Assembly: GCA_021805805.1 (NCBI GenBank)
Contig: JAJZEB010000020.1
Span: 1-37,457 of the forward strand
Direction of reading: 5' to 3'
Origin: Pseudomonadota bacterium
GTDB taxonomy: Bacteria > Pseudomonadota > Gammaproteobacteria > Burkholderiales > Burkholderiaceae_C
Length of the DNA: 37,457 bases
Notes under the pieces: model-generated
Databases searched by the model: none
What the model was told of the DNA's origin: nothing
The model's input: the letters and a program-made list of their open reading frames with translations, nothing else
In this document: one piece after another, positions 23,328 through 33,111 of the stretch
Position numbering within the stretch: the stretch's first letter is position 1
Layout: each line of letters begins with the position of its first letter
Program-made: the position numbers and the translations under genes

Positions 23328-23804
23328 CTACGGAGTCACTGCCTGCCAGTCGCGCGCCAGGTAGCCGCGTGCATCGACCGCGTCGACGTGCCCGGCCAGC
23401 GCGCGGCGACCTCGGCAGCGCCACCAGACCGCGTCGTCGTGGCCGCTGACGACTGCCGGAACGAAATCAGCGTCGGGATGCGCGTGGCAGTACGCGCGCA
23501 CCGCGGCGTCGGCGTGGCGCGAAGTGCGCGCCTTCGCGTCGCAGCGCCGGTTCGCGCCGTACACGCAGGCCAGCACCTGCCCGTCGGCGCAGCGCCACGC
23601 CACCCAGGCGTCTTCGTCGACCAGCAGCCGGCGCGCGATCCACGGCGGCAGCTTCGGCCCGGCCCAGCGTCGATCCGGCGCATCGATGGTGCCGAGCGCG
23701 CGGCAATACGCCTGCGCATCGGTGTAGCGGGCCGCGGCGGCCACGCCCGGAGTCCAGGCGCAGATGGCGAGCAGCGAAGCCAGCGAAGCGAAGATGCGGT
23801 TCAT
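23328..23804 (-). CDS. Conserved secreted protein with six cysteines, unknown function
   Basis: A 158-residue protein with a clear signal peptide (about residues 1-24, MNRIFASLASLLAICAW then PGVAAAA). The mature part has six cysteines (in AYCRAL, AWRCADG, LACVYG, RRCDAK, AYCHAH and WRCRGR), which could form three disulfides in the periplasm. The pattern YC-x-GTIDAPD, W-x-C-ADG, ACVYGAN and the C-terminal VDARGYLARDW resembles a family of small exported proteins in Burkholderiales and some other proteobacteria that has no assigned role. It diverges from the coiled-coil gene with 103 bases between the starts and converges on the exporter gene. Confidence 0.78.
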   Translation of the reverse strand: MNRIFASLASLLAICAWTPGVAAAARYTDAQAYCRALGTIDAPDRRWAGPKLPPWIARRLLVDEDAWVAWRCADGQVLACVYGANRRCDAKARTSRHADAAVRAYCHAHPDADFVPAVVSGHDDAVWWRCRGRRALAGHVDAVDARGYLARDWQAVTP

Positions 23805-23907
23805 CGGGAGCACACGCGCTTTGATGCGCCATCGCAGCTGCGGTTCCACCGCGAGCGCGACAGGGGCTTGGTCGACTCCATGCGCTCCCGGTGGCATCAT
23901 CGCCGGC

Positions 23908-24429
23908 ATGGCGCCATTCGACACCCTGCAGTTCGCCGACGGCCTGAAAGCTGCCGGAACACCTGCGGCGCAGGCCGAGGCGACGGCGCGGCTGCTCGGC
24001 GACGCGCTGGCGCTGCACCGTGCTGACCTGCCACCATGGGTCGATGCGGTCGAGGCCCGGTTCGATGGCGTCGAGCACCGGCTCGATGCGGTCGAGCACC
24101 GGCTCGATGCGGTCGAGCACCGGCTCGATGCGGTCGAGCACCGGCTCGATGGTGTCGAGCACCGGCTCGATGCGGTCGAGCGCCGGCTCGATGCGGTCGA
24201 GCGCCGGCTCGATGCGGTCGAGCACCGGCTCGATGCGGTCGAGCACCGGCTCGATGCGGTCGAGGCCGGGCTCGAAAAGCTGGCGCGTGAATGTGCGGTG
24301 CTCGTGTCGCGTGTCGACCTGCTGCACGGCGACATGCGCTGGGTCAAGGGCATGCTTGCGTTGCTTCTCGCCGGCATGCTGCCGCTGACGGTCAACGCGC
24401 TGGCGCTGCTGACCCACGGCACCGGCTGA
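23908..24429 (+). CDS. DUF1640-like membrane-anchored coiled-coil protein
   Basis: A 173-residue protein with three parts. The N-terminal head (about residues 1-45, FDTLQFADGLKAAGTPAAQAEA) resembles the DUF1640/CCDC90 head. The stalk is eleven exact heptads of the type DAVEHRL (residues 46-122), with V and L at the two core positions of a perfect coiled coil. A hydrophobic C-terminal anchor lies at about 150-168 (MLALLLAGMLPLTVNALALL). The head-stalk-anchor plan is that of the family to which mitochondrial MCUR1 and CCDC90B belong. No function is known for most bacterial members. I start at ATG 23908 because the upstream extension overlaps the divergent secreted-protein gene and has no head-like sequence. 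Confidence 0.8.
   Translation: MAPFDTLQFADGLKAAGTPAAQAEATARLLGDALALHRADLPPWVDAVEARFDGVEHRLDAVEHRLDAVEHRLDAVEHRLDGVEHRLDAVERRLDAVERRLDAVEHRLDAVEHRLDAVEAGLEKLARECAVLVSRVDLLHGDMRWVKGMLALLLAGMLPLTVNALALLTHGTG
24043..24273 (+). repeat. Eleven in-frame 21-bp repeats encoding heptads
   Basis: Eleven contiguous 21-bp units start at 24043 and end at 24273. The inner nine differ at only a few positions: GGC or GGT for CGG in units 2 and 6, and CGC for CAC in units 7 and 8. The two outer units are the most diverged. Each unit encodes one heptad of the coiled-coil stalk, so copy-number change keeps the frame and simply lengthens or shortens the stalk. The array is open in other frames too and creates false long reading frames on both strands. 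Confidence 0.95.
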
Positions 24430-24450
24430 GCCGGTGTCGTGCGCCTGCGT

Positions 24451-25248
24451 TCAGTTCATCGACCAGCCGTGGCTGATGGTGATCGACTGCCCGGTCAGCG
24501 CAGCGGTCGGGAACGCGGCCAGGAACAGCGCAGTCTGCGCCACGTCGTCCAGCGTCGTGAATTCGCCGTCGACGGTGTTGCGCAGCATCACGTTGCGCAC
24601 CACGTCCTGTTCGCTGATCCCCAGCTCCTTGGCCTGTTCGGGGATCTGCTTGTCGACCAGCGGCGTGCGCACGAAACCGGGGCACAGCACGTGGCTGCGC
24701 ACCCCCTTCGAGCCGCCTTCCTTGGCCAGCACCCGGGCCAGGCCGAGCAGGCCGTGCTTGGCCGCCACATAGGCGCTTTTCAGCGGCGATGCCTCGTGCG
24801 AGTGCACCGAACCCATGTACATCACGACGCCACCGCGGTTGTCCTTGTACATGCTGCGCAAAGCCGCCTTGGTGCACAGGAACGCTCCGTCGAGATGGAT
24901 CGCCAGCAACCGCTTCCAGTCAGCAAACGCGAACTGCTCGATCGGATTGACGATCTGGATTCCGGCATTCGCCACCAGCACGTCGATTTCGCCGAGTCCG
25001 GCCACCGCGCGCGCAAATCCTGCATCGACCTGGGCCTCGTCGGCCACGTCCATCGCCACGCCGAGCGCGCGGCCTCCGGCGGCGATGATCTCCTGCGCCA
25101 CCGCGTCGGCGCCGGACTGGTTCAGGTCGGCCACCGCAACCGCGGCGCCGGCCTGCGCGAACACGTGCGCGATGTTGCGGCCGATTCCGCTGGCGGCGCC
25201 GGTGACCAGCGCCGTTTTGCCCTTCAGACTGGTTTGGGTGATCTGCAT
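24451..25248 (-). CDS. bdhA: 3-hydroxybutyrate dehydrogenase (SDR family)
   Basis: A 265-residue short-chain dehydrogenase that interconverts (R)-3-hydroxybutyrate and acetoacetate with NAD, a step in the use of polyhydroxybutyrate. The cofactor motif TGAASGIG is at residues 16-23, [13 protein letters not shown] follows at about 94-106, and the catalytic residues are S147, Y160 and K164. The C-terminus HGWSMN is close to the HGW ending of bacterial hydroxybutyrate dehydrogenases. The start at 25248 is preferred over one 13 codons upstream because AGGAGA lies just before it. It appears to be a single-gene unit; no clear promoter was found in the 196 bases upstream. Confidence 0.87.
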   Translation of the reverse strand: MQITQTSLKGKTALVTGAASGIGRNIAHVFAQAGAAVAVADLNQSGADAVAQEIIAAGGRALGVAMDVADEAQVDAGFARAVAGLGEIDVLVANAGIQIVNPIEQFAFADWKRLLAIHLDGAFLCTKAALRSMYKDNRGGVVMYMGSVHSHEASPLKSAYVAAKHGLLGLARVLAKEGGSKGVRSHVLCPGFVRTPLVDKQIPEQAKELGISEQDVVRNVMLRNTVDGEFTTLDDVAQTALFLAAFPTAALTGQSITISHGWSMN

Positions 25249-25444
25249 GTTTTCTCCTGTTGGCTTCCGGGGGCCTGGATGTTGCACAGCAGCATACGAG
25301 TTTAGCCCGGCTTCGGGTGAGTTGGCGGTGCGCTGCCGTGCGGCCGGCGCCGCTATGGCCGGGCAACGGCGTGGTCCACGCCGCTGCGTCCGGCGTGCAC
25401 GTCGACGATGCGCCGCTGCGTTGCGGCGATCGTTCCGGGCGTGG

Positions 25445-26362
25445 TCAGCGCGCGTCGCGCTGCTGTTCGAGCAGCCACGCGTACAGTGCCTTGCGGTCGG
25501 TGTCGAACAACTCGGCGACCACCGCCGCAGCGCGCGACGCGGGCAGTTCGCGCGTCAGGCGCAGCAGCCAGCGCCGGGCCTGTGCCCGTTCGGGAGCGGC
25601 CGCGGCGCCGGGCTGCAGCACGAGGACGAATTCGCCGTGCAGCCGCTGCGCATCGGCTGCCAGCCAGTCGAGCAGCTGCTGCGGCGTGCCGTCGACCAGG
25701 GCTTCGAACTGCTTGCTGAGTTCCTTGGCCAGCAGCACCCGGGGCTGCGCCTCGCCGGATGCCAGGTGCAGCGCGCGCAGGCTCGCTTCGATGCGGTGCG
25801 GTGTCTCGAAGCACACCACCGCGCGCGCCGCGTCGAGCTGCGCGCGCCAGAACGCGTCGCGCTGCTGTGCGCTGCTCGGCACGTAGCCGACGAAGCTGTA
25901 GCCGGAGTCGAGCGCAAAACCGCTGGCGCTCAACGCGGTGGTCACCGCGCTGGGGCCGGGCAGCGGTACCACGGCATGGCCGGCGGCGCGCGCCGCGCGT
26001 ACCAGCGCGGCGCCGGGGTCGTTGATTCCCGGCGTGCCGGCATCGCTGACGAAGGCCACGCGCTCGCCTGCGGCCAGGTGCTGCAGCAGCGCCTCGGCAG
26101 CCGCCTGCTCGCGGTGGCGGTCGGCGCGCAGCAACGGCTTGTGCAGACCGTAGGCCTGCAACAGGCGCTGTGCCATGCGTGTGTCCTCGGCCGCGACGCG
26201 GTCGCAGCGCGCCAGCAGTGCCAGCGCGCGCAGCCCGATGTCGGCCAGGTTGCCGATCGGGGTCGGCACCAGCAGCAGGCATGGCGACGGCAGCGACTGG
26301 GCCGCGCATAATCGGACCGCCGCCTGGGCGGCGGCGAGGGCTTCGGGTGCGGCGGTGGTCAT
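25445..26362 (-). CDS. rsmI: RsmI, 16S rRNA 2'-O-ribose C1402 methyltransferase
   Basis: A 305-residue SAM-dependent methyltransferase of the tetrapyrrole-methylase fold that modifies C1402 in the decoding centre of 16S rRNA. Motifs include [63 protein letters not shown] and CFETPHRI. The 28 residues before the core form an extension of the kind seen in betaproteobacterial homologues, and no better in-frame start exists. Its ATG overlaps the yraN ATG on the other strand, so the promoters of both genes lie within coding sequence. Confidence 0.95.
   Translation of the reverse strand: MTTAAPEALAAAQAAVRLCAAQSLPSPCLLLVPTPIGNLADIGLRALALLARCDRVAAEDTRMAQRLLQAYGLHKPLLRADRHREQAAAEALLQHLAAGERVAFVSDAGTPGINDPGAALVRAARAAGHAVVPLPGPSAVTTALSASGFALDSGYSFVGYVPSSAQQRDAFWRAQLDAARAVVCFETPHRIEASLRALHLASGEAQPRVLLAKELSKQFEALVDGTPQQLLDWLAADAQRLHGEFVLVLQPGAAAAPERAQARRWLLRLTRELPASRAAAVVAELFDTDRKALYAWLLEQQRDAR
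26307..26312 (+). promoter_or_regulatory. Possible -10 element of yraN inside rsmI
   Basis: CATAAT lies 49 bases before the earliest yraN start and is one of the few AT-rich hexamers in this stretch. No good -35 is found at 16-18 bases. If real, the yraN leader of about 42 bases would be antisense to the first rsmI codons. Confidence 0.3.
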
Positions 26363-26726
26363 GGTGATGGACGGGGCGCGGCGCAGGCAGCTCGGCGCGA
26401 GCGCCGAGGATCGCGCCTGCGCCTACCTGCTCCGGCAGGGCTTGCAGATCGTGCAGCGCAATTATCGCGTGCGCGGCGGTGAAATCGACATCGTCGCGCG
26501 AGACTGCGGCTGCCTGGTGTTCGTCGAAGTTCGGTTGCGCAGCGCGGGCGGGCACGGCGGCGCCGCGGCCAGCGTCGACGCGCGCAAGCGCACGCGACTG
26601 CTGCGTGCAGCGCGACACTTCCTGATGCGCCTGGGCGACGCCGAGCTGCGCTGCCGCTTCGACGTGATCGCGATCGATTCCGGCACGTTGCGCTGGCTGC
26701 GCGACGCGTTCGGCGCTGCGGACTGA
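26361..26726 (+). CDS. yraN: YraN/UPF0102 family nuclease-like protein
   Basis: A 121-residue protein of the UPF0102 family, which has a restriction-endonuclease-like fold. The putative active-site pattern is visible as GGEIDIVARD followed by LVFVEVRLR. The function is unproven; the family is widespread and often linked to ribosome or cell-envelope genes. Two starts are possible, ATG 26361 (sharing the CATG with rsmI) and ATG 26367. It heads a yraN-diaA-dolP run that matches the order of the E. coli yraN-diaA-dolP genes, where rsmI is also divergent; the lpoA gene of E. coli is absent. Confidence 0.88.
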   Translation: MVMDGARRRQLGASAEDRACAYLLRQGLQIVQRNYRVRGGEIDIVARDCGCLVFVEVRLRSAGGHGGAAASVDARKRTRLLRAARHFLMRLGDAELRCRFDVIAIDSGTLRWLRDAFGAAD

Positions 26727-26732
26727 CCGGAT

Positions 26733-26766
26733 GCTGTCATCGACAGCGCGAACCATCGCACGATGG
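26733..26766 (+). other. Two small hairpins between yraN and diaA
   Basis: GCTGTC/GACAGC (26733-26747, 3-base loop) is followed by CCATCG/CGATGG (26753-26766, 2-base loop). No T-run follows either. A GATAAT hexamer at 26782-26787 just beyond could be a -10 for diaA, but no partner -35 is visible. Together they may mark a break between the yraN and diaA messages. Confidence 0.3.
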
Positions 26767-26819
26767 CGTTTGCTCCGGCCCGATAATGGCGATGTATTTC
26801 TCCGTCCCCCCTGCCGAAC

Positions 26820-27419
26820 ATGCTCGAAGAACGAATCCGCATGCATTTCCACGAAAGCGCGCAACTCAAGCAGCAGTCTGCCGCGCTGCTTGCCGAGCCC
26901 CTGGCGCAGGCCATCGCCGCGCTGTCCAATGCGCTGGCCAATGGCGGCCGCGTGCTGGCCTGCGGCAACGGTGGTTCGGCCGCCGACGCGCAGCACTTCG
27001 CCGCTGAACTGGTCGGCCGTTTCGAGCGCGAACGTCCTGAACTGGCCGCGGTCGCGCTCAGCACCGACAGCTCGATCCTGACCGCGATCGGCAACGACTA
27101 CGGATTCGACCAGGTGTTCGCCCGCCAGGTGCGCGCGCTGGGCCAGCCCGGCGACGTGCTGCTGGCGATCAGCACCAGCGGCAACTCGCCCAATGTCGTC
27201 GAGGCGGTGCGCGCGGCACAGGAACGCGACATGTCGGTCATCGGTCTAAGCGGCAAGGGCGGCGGACAGCTGACCGCGCTGTTGCGCGACGTCGACGTGC
27301 ATCTGTGCGTTCCGCACGACAGGACTGCCCGAATCCAGGAGTTGCATTTGCTGATGATTCACTGCATTTGCGACGGCGTAGACTGGACTTTGATGGGCGA
27401 ACCGGAGGATGGAGCATGA
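26820..27419 (+). CDS. diaA: DiaA/GmhA-type SIS domain protein
   Basis: A 199-residue single SIS-domain protein. The motifs ACGNGGSAADAQHFAAELVGRF, STDSSILTAIGNDYGFDQVF and ISTSGNSPNVVEA are shared by DiaA (initiator DnaA-binding protein) and GmhA (sedoheptulose-7-phosphate isomerase), which are hard to separate by sequence. I favour DiaA because of the yraN-diaA-dolP order, the length near 196 and the lack of heptose genes nearby. GmhA activity cannot be excluded. It overlaps dolP by ATGA. Confidence 0.87.
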   Translation: MLEERIRMHFHESAQLKQQSAALLAEPLAQAIAALSNALANGGRVLACGNGGSAADAQHFAAELVGRFERERPELAAVALSTDSSILTAIGNDYGFDQVFARQVRALGQPGDVLLAISTSGNSPNVVEAVRAAQERDMSVIGLSGKGGGQLTALLRDVDVHLCVPHDRTARIQELHLLMIHCICDGVDWTLMGEPEDGA

Positions 27420-28102
27420 GTAGACGTATTCGAACGGCGCGTCGTGCCGGCCTGGTGCTGCTGGGCGCGCTGACCCTGACGCAGTTGCAGGGCTGTTTCC
27501 TGCTTGGCGCGGCCGCGGTCGGCGGCACCGCGCTGGTGGCGACCGACCGGCGCACCACGGGGTCCCAGCTCGAGGACCAGACGATCCAGGTCAAGGCGTC
27601 GTCCCGCATCAATCAGGCGCTCGGCGGTCAAGGTTCCGTCAGCGTCAGCAGTTACAACCAGCAGGTTCTGCTGACCGGTCAGGTACCCAGCGCGGCGCTC
27701 AAGCAACTGGCCGCGCAGGTTGCCGCCGACGTGCCGAACGTCAAGTCGGTGGCCAATGAACTCGAGGTCGGCATGAATGAAGCGCTGACCGACCAGGCCA
27801 ACGACACCTACCTGACGTCAAGGGTGCGCGCAGCGTTCATCGATGACAAGGCGTTGTATTCGCAGGCATTCATGATCACCACCTGCGACAGCGTTGTCTA
27901 TCTGCAGGGGCTGGTGACCCCGGCCGAGGGCGCCGAGGCGGCCGCGGTGGCCAGCGGCATCAGTGGCGTGAAAAAGGTGGTCACGCTGTACCAGACGATC
28001 AGTCCGGCGCAGCTCGAGAACAATTACAGCGGCCAGGTGTCGACGCCGCAGCAGCCGCCCGCCAATCCGCCGGCGGTGGCGCCGAAGTCGTCGACTCCGT
28101 GA
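27416..28102 (+). CDS. dolP: DolP-like outer-membrane lipoprotein with two BON domains
   Basis: A 228-residue lipoprotein. The signal peptide ends in the lipobox LQGC with C27 as the lipidated residue. Two BON domains follow at about residues 55-125 and 130-200, and a proline-rich tail at about 205-228. In E. coli, DolP (YraP) maintains outer-membrane integrity and supports the BAM complex at the division site. The start is fixed by the ATGA overlap with diaA and a GGAGGATGGAG ribosome region. ppa follows after 37 bases. Confidence 0.9.
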   Translation: MSRRIRTARRAGLVLLGALTLTQLQGCFLLGAAAVGGTALVATDRRTTGSQLEDQTIQVKASSRINQALGGQGSVSVSSYNQQVLLTGQVPSAALKQLAAQVAADVPNVKSVANELEVGMNEALTDQANDTYLTSRVRAAFIDDKALYSQAFMITTCDSVVYLQGLVTPAEGAEAAAVASGISGVKKVVTLYQTISPAQLENNYSGQVSTPQQPPANPPAVAPKSSTP

Positions 28103-28139
28103 CGCTTTCGATTTCCAACGTACCTCAAGGTGATATCCG

Positions 28140-28679
28140 ATGAGTCTGCTGCATGTCCCCGCCGGCAAGAGCCTGCCCGATGATTTCAACGTCGTGATCG
28201 AAATCCCGGCGGGCGCACCGCCGGTGAAGTACGAAGTCGACAAGAACAGCGGCGCGCTGTTCGTCGACCGGTTCATGGCCACGGCGATGCACTACCCGTG
28301 CAACTACGGCTATATCCCGCAGACCTTGTCGGAGGATGGAGACCCGGTCGACGTGCTGGTCGTCACCCCGCTGCCGCTGGTGCACGGCTGCGTCGTGCGC
28401 TGCCGCCCGGTGGGCATGCTGAAAATGACCGATGAAGCCGGCGCCGACGCCAAGCTGATCGCGGTGCCGGTGGACAAGCTGCTGCCGTTGTACCGCCACA
28501 TCAAGACGCCCGACGACCTGGCGCCCGAACTGCTGCGGCAGATCGAGCATTTCTTCAACCACTACAAGGACCTCGAGCCGGGCAAGTGGGTGAAGACCGA
28601 AGGCTGGGCCGGAGTCGACGCGGCGCGTGCCGAAATCGACGCCAGCGCGAAGCGCTACGCCGAAATCGACAAGGCCTGA
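28140..28679 (+). CDS. ppa: Inorganic pyrophosphatase (family I)
   Basis: A 179-residue cytoplasmic enzyme that hydrolyses pyrophosphate to two phosphates with Mg2+. Family I motifs are [34 protein letters not shown] and the metal-binding [10 protein letters not shown], with [22 protein letters not shown] near the C-terminus. The length is typical. AGGTGAT precedes the ATG. It may be a separate unit or the end of the yraN-diaA-dolP run. It stands next to the thi cluster, whose reactions release pyrophosphate, but nothing shows that they are functionally linked. Confidence 0.96.
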   Translation: MSLLHVPAGKSLPDDFNVVIEIPAGAPPVKYEVDKNSGALFVDRFMATAMHYPCNYGYIPQTLSEDGDPVDVLVVTPLPLVHGCVVRCRPVGMLKMTDEAGADAKLIAVPVDKLLPLYRHIKTPDDLAPELLRQIEHFFNHYKDLEPGKWVKTEGWAGVDAARAEIDASAKRYAEIDKA

Positions 28680-28734
28680 AGCCGCCGGTCGTTGGCGCGC
28701 CGCGGTTTGATCCGGCGCGCCTCGATGACTGCGC

Positions 28735-28756
28735 GCGCGCCATGGACATGGCGCGC
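28735..28756. other. 10-bp-arm palindrome upstream of the thi promoter
   Basis: GCGCGCCATG and CATGGCGCGC are perfect inverted repeats separated by GA. The element lies 55 bases after ppa and ends 17 bases before the -10 of the thi promoter. It could be the core of a ppa transcript end (no T-run follows) or a protein-binding site overlapping the -35 region. Confidence 0.5.
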
Positions 28757-28773
28757 CGCGCGTCCATAGCGCC

Positions 28774-28779
28774 TATACT
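28774..28779 (+). promoter_or_regulatory. -10 element of the thi operon promoter
   Basis: TATACT is a strong -10 match and would start transcription at about 28786, which is exactly where the TPP aptamer begins. At the expected -35 position only GC-rich sequence (part of the palindrome) is found, so an activator or a weak -35 is implied. Confidence 0.55.
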
Positions 28780-28785
28780 CGCAAG

Positions 28786-30820
<2,035 letters not shown>

Positions 30821-30842
30821 GCGCAGCGAGGGGAGTCGATTG

Positions 30843-31946
30843 ATGCCCGCGGTGCTGCCGCATATCGGGATCGCGGGCGCCGGGCTTGCGGGCAGGTTGC
30901 TGGCCTGGCGGCTGCTGCGCGCGGGTTGCCGCGTCACGTTGTTCGACGCGCATGCGCGCGGCGATCGCTCAAGCGCCGGGCCGACGGCCGCGGCGATGCT
31001 GTCGCCCACTGCCGAACTGGCGGTGGCCGACTCCGGGATCCATGCGCTGGGAATGGCCTCGCTGGAGCTGTGGCCGCAGTGGTTGCAGCAACTGCATGCG
31101 CAGGGCGGCCGCGAGGTCTATTTCCGCCGCGAGGGAACGCTGGTCGTCGCACATGCTGCCGACCGCGGATCGCTCGACCATTACGCGGCGCTGTTGCGTG
31201 CGCGGCTGCCGAACACCGGCGACGGCGTGCTGCTGGAGGCGCTCGACGAGGTTCGCATCGGTGCGCTGGAGCCGCTGCTCGCCGGGCGCTTCGCGTCCGG
31301 CCTGTACCTGCCGCAGGAAGGCCAGCTGGCCAACGACCAGCTGTATGCTGCGTTGCAGACCGTGCTTGACGCCGGGTTGGCCGCGGTCGGTGGCGCGTGG
31401 CACGAGAACTGTGCAATCGTCTCGGTCGAGCCGCGCGCGCTGCGCGACGCGCACGGCGGGTGCCATCGCTTCGATCTTGCGGTGGATTGCCGCGGCGTCG
31501 GCGCGCGCGCCGAACTGCCCGGGCTGCACGGGGTGCGCGGCGAAGTGATGACGGTGTCCGCGCCGGCCGTGTCGCTGCGCCGGCCGGTGCGCCTGATCCA
31601 CCCGCGCTACGCGATCTACGTCGCGCCGCGCCCGGGCGGCCAGTTCATCGTCGGCGCCACCGAGCTCGACAGCGAGGATGCCGGCGCGCCCACGCTGCGC
31701 TCGACGCTCGAGCTGGGCAGTGCGCTGTACAGCCTGCACGCCGAGTTCGGCGAGGCGCGGGTGCAGCGTCTGGCCGCGTCGCTGCGCCCGGCGCTGCCCG
31801 ATCGCCAGCCGGTGGCTGGCCCGGACGCCGAAGGCGTGTGGCGCATCAACGGCCTGTTCCGCCACGGCTACCTGATCGCTCCGGCGCTGGTGCAGCGCGC
31901 TGCCGGCGCAATTGCCGAGGCGCTGGAGCTGCGCGATGCTGCCTGA
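30843..31946 (+). CDS. thiO: ThiO, FAD-dependent glycine oxidase
   Basis: A 367-residue D-amino-acid-oxidase-type flavoprotein. The FAD motif GIAGAGLAGRLLAWRLLRAG is at the N-terminus. The segments FDAHARGDRSSAGPTAAAMLSP, GEVMTVSAP and the C-terminal WRINGLFRHGYLIAPAL fit ThiO. It oxidises glycine to dehydroglycine (iminoglycine), which ThiG uses to build the thiazole ring. This is the aerobic alternative to ThiH, which is absent here. The gene starts 22 bases after thiC and overlaps thiS by 11 bases. Confidence 0.94.
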   Translation: MPAVLPHIGIAGAGLAGRLLAWRLLRAGCRVTLFDAHARGDRSSAGPTAAAMLSPTAELAVADSGIHALGMASLELWPQWLQQLHAQGGREVYFRREGTLVVAHAADRGSLDHYAALLRARLPNTGDGVLLEALDEVRIGALEPLLAGRFASGLYLPQEGQLANDQLYAALQTVLDAGLAAVGGAWHENCAIVSVEPRALRDAHGGCHRFDLAVDCRGVGARAELPGLHGVRGEVMTVSAPAVSLRRPVRLIHPRYAIYVAPRPGGQFIVGATELDSEDAGAPTLRSTLELGSALYSLHAEFGEARVQRLAASLRPALPDRQPVAGPDAEGVWRINGLFRHGYLIAPALVQRAAGAIAEALELRDAA

Positions 31947-32190
31947 TCCGGAAATCCCCCTGCCGGACGACGCTGCGGGCGCCGCAGTCGGGCTTGCGGT
32001 CAACGGCGAGGCTGTGCGCAGCGCAGCGCCGACGCTGCATGCGCTGCTCGTCGAGCGCGGCCTCGACCCCGGCGCAGGCGGTTTCGCGTGCGCCGTCAAC
32101 GGCGCCTTCGTGCCGCGCGCGCAATGGGCCGCGCATGCCCTGCGCGGCGGCGACCGCATCGACATCGTCGCTCCGGTCACGGGCGGTTGA
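31936..32190 (+). CDS. thiS: ThiS, sulfur carrier protein
   Basis: An 84-residue ubiquitin-fold sulfur carrier ending in the essential Gly-Gly (IVAPVTGG), which is adenylated and converted to a thiocarboxylate for thiazole synthesis. The core LAVNGEAVRSAAPTLHALLVE starts near residue 19. The first 18 or so residues (MLPDPEIPLPDDAAGAAV) extend beyond the usual 66-residue ThiS. The start at ATG 31936 lies inside the end of thiO; no later ATG is available, so the extension or a non-ATG start must be used. Confidence 0.9.
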   Translation: MLPDPEIPLPDDAAGAAVGLAVNGEAVRSAAPTLHALLVERGLDPGAGGFACAVNGAFVPRAQWAAHALRGGDRIDIVAPVTGG

Positions 32191-32211
32191 ACACCACGGG
32201 GAGGGTTTGCG

Positions 32212-33111
32212 ATGGAGACCGAAATCACCGCACCGGGCGACGCGCTGCCGGCCGGCGCGCATGGCGCAGCCGGTGCGATCGACGCGGCCGGCACGGCCGG
32301 TGAGGCGGGTGCGCCGCTGGACGACACGCTGCGTGTCGGCGGCGCCGCGCTGCGCTCGCGGCTGCTGCTCGGCACTTCGCGGTATCCGTCGCCGCTGGCG
32401 CTGGCGCAGGCGGCCGCGGCCAGTGCTGCCGAGGTGTTCACCGTCGGGCTGCGCCGGCTGCAACCGCAAAGCGGCGGCGGCACGGCGTTCTGGCAGCGCA
32501 TCCAGGCGCTGGGCGGAAGGTTGTTGCCGAACACGGCCGGCTGCCACGACCCCGGGCAGGCGGTGAACCTGGCGCGAATGGCGCGCGAGCTGTTCGCCAC
32601 CGACTGGATCAAGCTCGAAGTCATCGGCGACGACTACACCCTGCAACCCGATCCGATCGGCACCCTGCAGGCTGCGCGCACGCTGGCCGCCGAGGGATTC
32701 CAGGTGTTCGCGTACACGACCGACGACCTGGTGCTGGCGCGCCGCCTGCTCGATGCCGGAGTGGTCGCGGTGATGCCGTGGGCGGCGCCGATCGGCTCCG
32801 GACGCGGACCGCAGAACCCGCAGGCGCTGCGCACCCTGCGCGAGCGTCTGCCCGACGCGGTGCTGATCGTCGACGCCGGGCTCGGTCGCCCGTCGCATGC
32901 AGCGCAGGTCATGGAGCTCGGGTTCGATGCGGTGCTGCTGAACACCGCGGTGGCCGAGGCGGTCGACCCTCCGCGCATGGCCGGCGCGTTCGCCGCCGCG
33001 GTACGTGCCGGTCGCGAAGCGTACCTGGCCGGCGCGATGCCCGAGCGCGATGTGGCGCAGGCTTCGACGCCGACCGTGGGCATGCCGTTCTGGCACCATG
33101 CCGGCGCCTGA
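32212..33111 (+). CDS. thiG: ThiG, thiazole synthase
   Basis: A 299-residue TIM-barrel enzyme that joins deoxyxylulose phosphate, dehydroglycine and ThiS thiocarboxylate into the thiazole phosphate. The Schiff-base lysine is K134 in the motif [13 protein letters not shown]. Other blocks are [47 protein letters not shown] and [11 protein letters not shown]. About 40 N-terminal residues rich in Ala and Gly precede the conserved core and are longer than in most ThiG. A GGGGAGGG ribosome region supports this start. It overlaps thiDE by 14 bases. Confidence 0.95.
   Translation: METEITAPGDALPAGAHGAAGAIDAAGTAGEAGAPLDDTLRVGGAALRSRLLLGTSRYPSPLALAQAAAASAAEVFTVGLRRLQPQSGGGTAFWQRIQALGGRLLPNTAGCHDPGQAVNLARMARELFATDWIKLEVIGDDYTLQPDPIGTLQAARTLAAEGFQVFAYTTDDLVLARRLLDAGVVAVMPWAAPIGSGRGPQNPQALRTLRERLPDAVLIVDAGLGRPSHAAQVMELGFDAVLLNTAVAEAVDPPRMAGAFAAAVRAGREAYLAGAMPERDVAQASTPTVGMPFWHHAGA

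Noticed and set aside
23467-24417. Minus-strand frames with repeated EPVLDRI peptides opposite the coiled-coil gene
   Set aside because: The 21-bp array lacks stops on both strands. The plus-strand reading gives an ideal heptad pattern with head and anchor, so the antisense reading is a by-product.
25249-25444. Small gene or promoter in the gap between the hydroxybutyrate dehydrogenase and rsmI
   Set aside because: Only a weak TATGCT on the minus strand was found, with no matching -35, and no open frame has a convincing start or ribosome site.
26820-27419. Assignment as gmhA (phosphoheptose isomerase) only
   Set aside because: SIS motifs do not separate GmhA from DiaA. The yraN-diaA-dolP context favours DiaA, so GmhA is kept only as an alternative.
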